Assembly (NCBI RefSeq): GCF_014650875.1
Contig: NZ_BMVU01000002.1
Span: 310,001-374,000, forward strand
Reading direction: 5' to 3'
Source: Streptomyces minutiscleroticus
GTDB taxonomy: Bacteria > Actinomycetota > Actinomycetes > Streptomycetales > Streptomycetaceae
DNA: 64,000 bases
How positions within the stretch are numbered: position 1 is the stretch's first letter; every line of letters starts with the position of its first letter. Positions 56,135 through 62,343 of the stretch are shown here, piece by piece. Both the position numbers and the translations under genes were made by a program. Below the pieces are notes generated by a model, which made no database searches, had not been told where the DNA came from, and worked only from the letters and a program-made list of their open reading frames with translations.

Positions 56135-56172
56135 GGCTCGCTCCTTGCGACGGTGGGGACACGGGGCACGGC

Positions 56173-56295
56173 GGTGGGCATGCGGACCGCGGCGGCGGGG
56201 GCGCGGGCCCCGGCAGTGGGAACACGGGCCGCGGCGGCCGGGGCGCGGGCCACAAGAGGGGGCACGGGGGCCGCGGCGGTGGGAAAACGGGGCGT
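56173..56295. repeat. 42-bp repeat between tadA and tadB genes, about 2.8 copies
   Basis: Units start at 56173, 56215 and 56257 (partial), each containing CGCGGCGG and GGGGCGCGGGCC in the same order. They fill most of the gap between the tadA and tadB genes inside the operon. Non-coding, period divisible by three. Confidence 0.7.
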
Positions 56296-56306
56296 ACGCG
56301 TCCGGC

Positions 56307-57650
56307 TCATCCGATGGCCTGCCGGGTGTGCACGGGGTCGAGGACCTCGGTGACGCCGAAGGCGGGCGGCAGCGGCTCGCCCGCGCCGTACAGCTTCTCG
56401 GCGACCGGGCGCGGCAGCGGCAGGTGCTCGAAGTGGCCGTGGACGACGCGGTCGGGGCCGACGGGCCGGGGCACGAAGCGGGAGACGGTCGCGATGCGGA
56501 ACCGCTCCCGGCCGTGCGAGACCAGCACCGCGATCTCGCCGATCCGGCGGGAGCCGTCGCTGTGCCGGACGAGCTGCACGACGACGTCGACGGCCGAGTT
56601 GATCTGGTCCTTCAGGGCCTCGAAGGGGATCTGCACCTCGGACATCGAGCCGAGGGTCTGCAGCCGCATGAGGGCGTCCTCGGCGCTGTTGGCGTGCACG
56701 GTGGCGAGGGAGCCGTCGTGGCCGGTCGACATGGCCTGGAGCATGTCGAGGGTCTCGCCGCCGCGGACCTCGCCGACGATGATGCGGTCGGGGCGCATGC
56801 GCAGCGAGTTGCGCACCAGGTCGCGGATGGTGATGTGGCCCTTGCCCTCCACGTTGGGCGGCCGCGACTCCAGCCGGATCACGTGCTCCTGCTGGAGCTG
56901 GAGCTCGGCGGAGTCCTCGATGGTGATGATGCGCTCGTGGGACGGGATCAGCCCGGACAGGGCGTTGAGCAGGGTCGTCTTGCCGGTGCCCGTACCGCCG
57001 CTGACGATGACGTTGAAGCGGGCCCGCACGAACGCGGCGAGCAGCATCAGCATCTGCTCGTCCAGCGAGCCGAGCCCGATCAGCTCGGGCAGCGTGTACG
57101 CGCGCGGGAAGCGGCGGATCGTGAGGGTGGGGCCGGTCAGGGCGAGCGGCGGGATGATGACGTTGACGCGCTCGCCGGTGGGCAGGCGGGCGTCGACCAT
57201 CGGGTTCGACTCGTCGACGCGGCGGTTGACGGTGGAGACGATGCGCTCGATGGTCTGCATCAGCTGCTCGGCGGAGGCGAAGCGCAGGGGCAGCTGCTCC
57301 ACGCGGCCCGCGCGCTCGACGAAGATCGAGTCGGGGCCGTTGACCATGATCTCGGTGATCGACGCGTCGGCGAGGAGCGGCTCCAGGACGCCGAGCCCCA
57401 GGGCCTCGTCGACGACCCGCCGGATCAGCTGGGACCGCTCGGCGGAGGAGAGCACCGGGCCCTCGCGGCTGATGATGTGGCCGAGGACGCGCTCCAGGCG
57501 GACGCGGCGCTCGGCCGCCGCCAGGCTGGACATCTCGGCGAGGTCGATCTCCTCCAGGAGCTTGGCGCGGTAGACCGCGACGAGGTGTCCGTCCTCGCGG
57601 CCCGAGCCGCCGCCGTCCTCGGGGACGGCGATACGGGATCGCAGGCTCAT
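56307..57650 (-). CDS. tadA: TadA/CpaF-type secretion ATPase
   Basis: 447 residues from ATG 57650 (MSLRSRIAVPEDGGG). The hexameric motor powering pilus assembly. The N-terminal domain runs to about 190 (ITEIMVNGPDSIFVERAG, VNRRVDESNPMVDARLPTGE). Walker A IVSGGTGTGKTTLLNALSGL is near residue 218. An Asp box (IITIEDSAELQL), Walker B (RMRPDRIIVGEVRGGETLDM) and His box (GHDGSLATVHANS) follow, the complete PilT/VirB11 set. Upstream tadE-like gene and downstream tadB-like gene are on the same strand. Confidence 0.96.
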   Translation of the reverse strand: MSLRSRIAVPEDGGGSGREDGHLVAVYRAKLLEEIDLAEMSSLAAAERRVRLERVLGHIISREGPVLSSAERSQLIRRVVDEALGLGVLEPLLADASITEIMVNGPDSIFVERAGRVEQLPLRFASAEQLMQTIERIVSTVNRRVDESNPMVDARLPTGERVNVIIPPLALTGPTLTIRRFPRAYTLPELIGLGSLDEQMLMLLAAFVRARFNVIVSGGTGTGKTTLLNALSGLIPSHERIITIEDSAELQLQQEHVIRLESRPPNVEGKGHITIRDLVRNSLRMRPDRIIVGEVRGGETLDMLQAMSTGHDGSLATVHANSAEDALMRLQTLGSMSEVQIPFEALKDQINSAVDVVVQLVRHSDGSRRIGEIAVLVSHGRERFRIATVSRFVPRPVGPDRVVHGHFEHLPLPRPVAEKLYGAGEPLPPAFGVTEVLDPVHTRQAIG

Positions 57651-57721
57651 GGTCGTCGGCTCCTCTCCGGGTCGGGGTTCCTACGGTGGTCGGTGGGCGC
57701 ACGGCCGCGGAGGCCGTGCGG

Positions 57722-58291
57722 TCAGTCGTCGGTGTCGTCGGGCATGGTGGCGCTGCGCTCCAGGGTCCAGGGGCCGCCCAGGAACGGAACGAGGGAGGGC
57801 ACCTGGACCTGGACGGTGGCTCTGGTGCTGTCCGAGGCGCCCGCGCCGATGCCGACCTGCGGTTTCAGCCAGCCGCTGACGGACGCCCGCCCGGCCGCCG
57901 CGCCGTCGCCGCCCTCCTGCGAGGCGACGCGGGCCGCGGCACGGGCTCCGGACCCGGCCTGGTTGGCGGCGTACCCGACGAGCCCCAGCTGGATGGCCGC
58001 CATCCCGATGACCAGCAGGACCGGCAGGAACCCGGCGAACTCCAGCATGGAGACGCCCCGGTCGCCGCGGGGGCGCCGGGTCGCTGCCCCCGCCGTCCGG
58101 ACGGCTCGGCGCGGCGTACGGCCACAGGCACGGTCGCGGCCGCAGCCGTGGCCGTGGCCGTGGCCGTGGCCATGACCGGAGGATTCCGTACGTGACCGCG
58201 GGCGCCCCGCGGCGCGGCCCGCCGGCCACCCCGCACGTGTCACCCGTACCGCACGCACCGCCCACACCGTGCGCACCGCGCGTCCCGTCAT
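57722..58291 (-). CDS. TadE-like pseudopilin
   Basis: About 189 residues if ATG 58291 is used; it overlaps the fusion gene stop (ATGA) and has a purine-rich ribosome site. A true start further in is possible, as the first 90 residues are Arg/Ala-rich low complexity with a His-Gly repeat (SGHGHGHGHGHGCG). The TadE signature is RGVSMLEFAGFLPVLLVIGM, then AAIQLGLVGYAANQAGSGAR. The C-terminal part is soluble and small. Expected to be exported and processed by a prepilin peptidase. Confidence 0.8.
   Translation of the reverse strand: MTGRAVRTVWAVRAVRVTRAGWPAGRAAGRPRSRTESSGHGHGHGHGHGCGRDRACGRTPRRAVRTAGAATRRPRGDRGVSMLEFAGFLPVLLVIGMAAIQLGLVGYAANQAGSGARAAARVASQEGGDGAAAGRASVSGWLKPQVGIGAGASDSTRATVQVQVPSLVPFLGGPWTLERSATMPDDTDD
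58146..58175. repeat. Hexanucleotide repeat (GCCGTG)4 plus GCCATG within the tadE-like gene
   Basis: Four perfect GCCGTG units and a fifth GCCATG. On the coding strand they give alternating His-Gly codons (CAT/CAC GGC). In-frame length change would not break the gene. Confidence 0.85.
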
Positions 58292-59898
58292 TCCTCCTCC
58301 CCCTCGCGCGCCGCCCCCGCCTCCGCGTGGACGGTCCAGCCCGCGTCGAAGCCCGGGAAGAACAGGGGCACCTGGGCCTCGACCGTCGCCTTCACGACCG
58401 GGCCCTGCGCCCCGCAGGAGATCGCGGCGTCCTGCCAGGCGGGCGGCAGGTGGGCGCTGCCCTTCTCCTGGCAGGCGCCGCCGTCCCCGCCGCCGGTGGA
58501 CGCGGCCGCCGCGGCGGCGCGCGCGGCCTCGTCCGCCGCGTTGCCCGCGAGCGAGTACGTGTAGCCGTACAGCACGCACTGCCACAGGATCGCCGTCACG
58601 ACGAGGAGCAGCGGGAACATCCCGGCGAACTCCAGGGTCACCGCGCCTCTGTCGCCGCCCCGGCGGCGCAGGGACAGCGCGCCCCGGTCGGACGCCGCCC
58701 GGCGCCGGCGGCCGCTCTCCTTGGGCGGCGCGACCAGTTCGACCTCCGCCGCCAGCGCCCACAGGGCCTGCTTCACCGTCGAGCGGCTGTCGAGGTCCTG
58801 CAGGCGGCCCGCGTCCACGACGGACTGGAGTTCCTTGAAGGCGGCCGGGACGGCGGAGCGGGCCACGCGCGTGCCGGTGACGCGTTCGACGAGGGACGGC
58901 TGGATCTCCGTGCCGCGCGCGTGGCGGTTGACGACCGTGAGGGTCTCCTCCGCCTTGCGGATCTGCAGCCGGTCCCACAGCCGCACCATGCGCTTGGCGG
59001 CGCGGACCGCGACGACGTCCGGGGTGACCAGCAGCAGCGCGTGGTCGGCCAGCTCCACGGCGGCGGCGTTCGCGGCGTTCATCTGGGCGCCGCAGTCGAC
59101 GACCACGACCTCGTACCGGGAGCGCAGGGCGGCGAGGACCTGCCGGGCCACCCGGTCGGTGACCTCCTCGCCGCGCTCCCCCTCGCCGGGCGCGAGCAGC
59201 AGCCCGAGCCCGGTGTCGTGGGTGTAGACGGCGTCCTGGAGCACCCGGGCGTTGATGTCGGCGATGGCCGCGAGGTCGGCCACCGACCGGCGGAACTGCA
59301 CGTCCAGGTACGAGGCCACGTCCCCGGACTGCAGGTCCAGGTCGAGCAGGGCGACGCTGCGGCCGGAGGCCCGGGCGGCGAGGGCGAGCTGGACGGCGGC
59401 GACCGTGGCGCCCACGCCGCCCTTCGCGCCGGTCACGGTGACGACGGTGCCGCCGGGGCCCGCGTACAGCTCGGGCGCGCCGCTGCCCAGGTGCCGGCGC
59501 ATGCCCGTGGACCAGGCGGCGGCCGTCTGGACGCGCTCGGCCAGGGCGTCGTAGCCGAGCGGCATGCCGACGATGCCGCGGGCGCCGGAGTCCATCGCGG
59601 CCGTGAGGACGCCGGTGCCGGTGTCCGCGGTGACCAGCACGACGCCGACCGCCGGGAAGCGCAGGACCAGGTCGCGGATCAGTTCGAGGGCCGGCACCGG
59701 CCCGATCCGCTCGTGGACCAGGACCACCTCGGGCAGTTCCTCCAGCGACTCGGCGGCGAGCCGGGCGAGGGTGTCGAGGAGTGCGGTGGAGTCCGTCACG
59801 GGCGGCGCGGGCTCGGCGTCGGCGAGCTGGCTCAGCAGGGTGGTGAGGGCGCGGGCCGCGTCGATGTCGCCGACGGCGGGCAGGATGCGGATGGTCAT
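58288..59898 (-). CDS. CpaE/TadZ ATPase fused to a TadE-like pseudopilin domain
   Basis: 536 residues in one uninterrupted frame from ATG 59898 (MTIRILPAVGDIDAARALTT). Residues 1-135 are a receiver-like atypical domain (VVLVHERIGPVPALELIRDL). The ParA/MinD-type ATPase (about 145-400) has the deviant Walker A VTVTGAKGGVGATVAAVQLA and LLDLDLQSGDVASYLDVQ, typical of pilus-localising CpaE/TadZ. After a basic linker (ESGRRRRAASDRGALSLRRR) comes a TadE-type start GDRGAVTLEFAGMFPLLLVV with a membrane segment and an exported Cys-containing tail (GGACQEKG, ISCGAQG). CpaE and TadE are normally separate proteins. A sequencing error merging two genes is possible; no stop or alternative start is visible at the junction. 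Confidence 0.88.
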   Translation of the reverse strand: MTIRILPAVGDIDAARALTTLLSQLADAEPAPPVTDSTALLDTLARLAAESLEELPEVVLVHERIGPVPALELIRDLVLRFPAVGVVLVTADTGTGVLTAAMDSGARGIVGMPLGYDALAERVQTAAAWSTGMRRHLGSGAPELYAGPGGTVVTVTGAKGGVGATVAAVQLALAARASGRSVALLDLDLQSGDVASYLDVQFRRSVADLAAIADINARVLQDAVYTHDTGLGLLLAPGEGERGEEVTDRVARQVLAALRSRYEVVVVDCGAQMNAANAAAVELADHALLLVTPDVVAVRAAKRMVRLWDRLQIRKAEETLTVVNRHARGTEIQPSLVERVTGTRVARSAVPAAFKELQSVVDAGRLQDLDSRSTVKQALWALAAEVELVAPPKESGRRRRAASDRGALSLRRRGGDRGAVTLEFAGMFPLLLVVTAILWQCVLYGYTYSLAGNAADEAARAAAAAASTGGGDGGACQEKGSAHLPPAWQDAAISCGAQGPVVKATVEAQVPLFFPGFDAGWTVHAEAGAAREGEEE

Positions 59899-60114
59899 CG
59901 GCGGGACCTCGCGGTGCGGCGGCCGTACGGCCGGGAGGACCGGGACGGCCCGGGCGAGGACCCGTACGGCCGGGACGCCCCGGGGGACCGGGACGGCCGG
60001 GAGACCCCGGAGGTTCCGGGGGACCGGGACGGCTCCACGGCGGTCCCGCCTCGTGCCGCCCCCGCGACGGACCCGTGGCGCGCGGTTTCGGGCGCTGACC
60101 TCATGCGCGGCCTC
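59899..60114. repeat. GC-rich repeats between the cpaB-like and fusion genes
   Basis: Short direct repeats based on CCGGGGGACCGGGACGGC (for example near 59979 and 60015) and CCGTACGGCCGGGA. Non-coding; the frames open here have no start signals. Confidence 0.5.
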
Positions 60115-60828
60115 CTACTTGTCCTCGTCGAGGGTGTACGTGCGGTCGCGGGGCGGGACGGTCGCGTCGGAGCCGCCCGCGACCAGGGCCAGCCGGACGT
60201 GCGTGGCGAACGACTCGGCGTACGCGACCCGCTGGGCGTCGGCGGTGTCCAGGGCGAAGGTGATGGGCACCGCCTCGGTGGCGGTGCGGCGGCGGTCGTC
60301 GCTGGACTGGCCGGGTTCGAGGGCGGTGAGCTCGCCCACGTCGATGACGCGGGCGTTCTCGACGATGACCTTGGACTGGTCGCGGCCGTTGTCGTTCTCG
60401 GCCTTGAAGGTGGCGTAGATGTTGACCCGCGCGCCCGGATCGATCTTGCCGGCCACACCGGTCGCCGCGTCGATCATGATCGCGATCTCCTGCTGCCCCA
60501 CCTCCAGCGCGGGCCGGTCGACGATCATGTCCCGCTGGAGCAGGGAACCTTTCTCCAGGCGGGTGACCGCGATCTTGCCGCGTATCTCGGAGAGGCGCGT
60601 GACCGCCGTCGAGGACAGCCACCGCTCGGGCATGGAGACCTTCTCGAACTGGCCGGCCGACAGCTCCTTGTAGGGCGCGACGTCGCTCTTCAGACGGTAC
60701 GCCGTGACCTCCGGGCCGACCTTCGAGTTCACGTCGCGGACCACCGACAGCACCCCGGCGAAGGCGGCGAGGGCGCACAGGGCGGAGAGGACCAGCAGGA
60801 GGACGCCGCGGCGCTGGCGGGAGTTCAC
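60115..60828 (-). CDS. CpaB/RcpC-like (SAF domain) pilus assembly protein
   Basis: 237 residues from GTG 60828 with AGGTGAG upstream. A signal-anchor helix (VLLLVLSALCALAAFAGVLS, about 8-28) is followed by a SAF domain (about 40-110, LKSDVAPYKELSAGQFEKVS, SLLQRDMIVDRPALEVGQQE) and an RcpC-type domain (IAIMIDAATGVAGKIDPGAR, VNIYATFKAENDNGRDQSKV). In Gram-negatives CpaB/RcpC helps form the outer ring; in this Gram-positive it probably acts between membrane and cell wall. Confidence 0.9.
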   Translation of the reverse strand: MNSRQRRGVLLLVLSALCALAAFAGVLSVVRDVNSKVGPEVTAYRLKSDVAPYKELSAGQFEKVSMPERWLSSTAVTRLSEIRGKIAVTRLEKGSLLQRDMIVDRPALEVGQQEIAIMIDAATGVAGKIDPGARVNIYATFKAENDNGRDQSKVIVENARVIDVGELTALEPGQSSDDRRRTATEAVPITFALDTADAQRVAYAESFATHVRLALVAGGSDATVPPRDRTYTLDEDK

Positions 60829-61047
60829 TGGATCTCACCTCGTGGGGGCGTGCCGGGGACCGGGCGGAGCTGCTGTTCCTGCCGGGGGGCCGGGGGTCGT
60901 GGCCCGGGGTGGTGCGGCATGACGCGGACAACCTCGTTCGGAGCGGGGACGACGGGCGGGGCGGGTCGTGCTGGCCGTGCGGGGTGGTGCCGGTGTGCGG
61001 TGGGACGAGCAGGCGGTGCGGGTCGGCGGGGCCGGGTGCCCGAGGGG
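60829..61047. other. Gap between the zinc-ribbon and cpaB-like genes
   Basis: 219 bases, GC-rich with GGTGCGG and GGGCGGG repeats; no gene and no clear terminator. The promoter of the downstream operon part could lie here. Confidence 0.35.
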
Positions 61048-61947
61048 CTAGGTGGCGCCCCGGGGCAGGGCGCGCACCGGGGAGACTGCCCGCGCGGTGG
61101 GCGTCGGAAGCTCCGGTGGCGGCGGCAGTGACGCGGCGCAGAAGGCGCAGCGGTCACCGATGAGTTCGAGCCCGCACCAGTGGCACTCCTCGCGCCGCAC
61201 GGACGACACCAGCTGGTAGAGCACGGAGACGTCGTACAGCCCCGCGGCGAACTCGGCGAGCCTGGCCGTGCTCCACCAGCGCGCGGACTCGGCGGGCAGC
61301 GGGACCGACGCGACGCCCTGCACGCGCCAGGCCGGGGCGAGCGTCGCGGTGAGCCAGTCGGTGGGCAGCTGCCCGGCGGCGACGAGCAGCCGGGTGCCGA
61401 ACTCGGGCCCGGCGGGCGGGTCCTGCTGCCCCACCCGTACGAGCTGGGGGCTCGGGGTGGCCAGGACGGCGAACTGGCTGCCCGGCATCCACGACTTGGT
61501 GTGGGACTTCAGCGACACCGGGACCCGGTCGAGCCGGGCGACGGAGCCGAGCAGGGCGCCGGCGTAGATGTAGTGGGCGAGCAGCCGCGCGGACGAGGCG
61601 AGCACGCCGGGGCTGAAGTCGCAGACGGAGAGCTGGCGCAGCTGCTGCGCGAGCAGGGCGAGGCCGAGCGGCGGCAGGTCGACGCCGAGCAGCGCGATGC
61701 GGTCGCTCTCCAGGACGGAGCGCACGGCGTGCAGCCGGCGGACGGCCGGGGTCGCGGCGGAGGCCGGGTAGAGGGCGATCACGTACTCGTGCTGCTCGAT
61801 CAGCGTGTGCATCCCGGTGAGCGAGCTCTCCAGGGACTCCAGGGGCTGGACGGCGGCGGGCGGCGTCTGCCGGTCGTGCGGCGGAAGCACCAGATCGGGA
61901 CTGGTGACGGCTATCGCGGTCGGCACGCTGCACACCACCCCGTTCAC
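61048..61947 (-). CDS. Zinc-ribbon protein of unknown function at the head of the Tad operon
   Basis: 299 residues if GTG 61947 is used (VNGVVCSVPTAIAVTSPDLV); there is no ribosome site at that start and other GTGs nearby are possible, so the N-terminus is uncertain. The middle is a globular helical part (MHTLIEQHEYVIALYPASAA, LLAQQLRQLSVCDFSPGVLA, VARLDRVPVSLKSHTKSWMP) I do not recognise. The C-terminus has a zinc ribbon CHWCGLELIGDRCAFCAASL. Same strand as the Tad genes, 219 bp ahead of the cpaB-like gene. It could be a regulator or an assembly factor. Confidence 0.78.
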   Translation of the reverse strand: MNGVVCSVPTAIAVTSPDLVLPPHDRQTPPAAVQPLESLESSLTGMHTLIEQHEYVIALYPASAATPAVRRLHAVRSVLESDRIALLGVDLPPLGLALLAQQLRQLSVCDFSPGVLASSARLLAHYIYAGALLGSVARLDRVPVSLKSHTKSWMPGSQFAVLATPSPQLVRVGQQDPPAGPEFGTRLLVAAGQLPTDWLTATLAPAWRVQGVASVPLPAESARWWSTARLAEFAAGLYDVSVLYQLVSSVRREECHWCGLELIGDRCAFCAASLPPPPELPTPTARAVSPVRALPRGAT

Positions 61948-62001
61948 CGCGGCGGGTGGCCGGCCACCGCCGCGGATCGCCCCTGTCGGTCGCGGACCGC
62001 C

Positions 62002-62040
62002 TCAGAACGTCACTGTGGGGTCCTCCTGCATCTGCACCAT
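62002..62040 (-). other. Possible upstream mini-ORF with strong ribosome site
   Basis: Minus strand: AGGAGGA (62027-62021), 7 nt, then GTG-ACG-TTC-TGA (62013-62002). The same TGA also ends a 12-codon frame from ATG 62040 (MVQMQEDPTVTF). It lies about 55 bases before the GTG of the zinc-ribbon gene, which itself has no ribosome site. Confidence 0.35.
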
Positions 62041-62173
62041 ATCCACGGCATGCCCCGCTCAACACCGAATCCGGAAGAACGACTCACTGCAAGTGAGAGC
62101 ATGATCAACACAGCGTGAGCCATTTCGGCTCCAACTCCAGTTCGAATTCCGGGTTTTGGCGGGGCCGGAGGTC

Positions 62174-62203
62174 TTGACAACCGAATTGGTCTGGACCAAA
62201 TCT
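62174..62203 (+). promoter_or_regulatory. Chitinase promoter with dre-like (DasR) palindrome
   Basis: TTGACA (62174-62179) and a weak -10 AAATCT (62198-62203) at 18-nt spacing. Between them lies AATTGGTCTGGACCAAAT (62184-62201), whose core TTGGTC-TG-GACCAA closely resembles the DasR-responsive element ACTGGTCTAGACCACT known from Streptomyces chitinase promoters. Confidence 0.75.
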
Positions 62204-62238
62204 GTACCCCGGGCGGCGACGGTCACCGTCCTTCCGCA

Positions 62239-62333
62239 CCCGGACGACGGCCGCCGCCGTCCCCTTCTCTCTCCTCCCCTCCCTTCCCCTCCACACCTCT
62301 TCCTCCTTCTCCCCCTCCTCCCCCACTCCTCCC
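62239..62333 (+). other. Pyrimidine tract in the chitinase leader
   Basis: About 95 nt made almost only of C and T on the coding strand (for example TCTCTCCTCCCCTCCC), between the dre-like site and the ribosome site. Unstructured leader, or an unusual DNA or RNA element. Confidence 0.6.
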
Positions 62334-62343
62334 GGAGGTCCCA

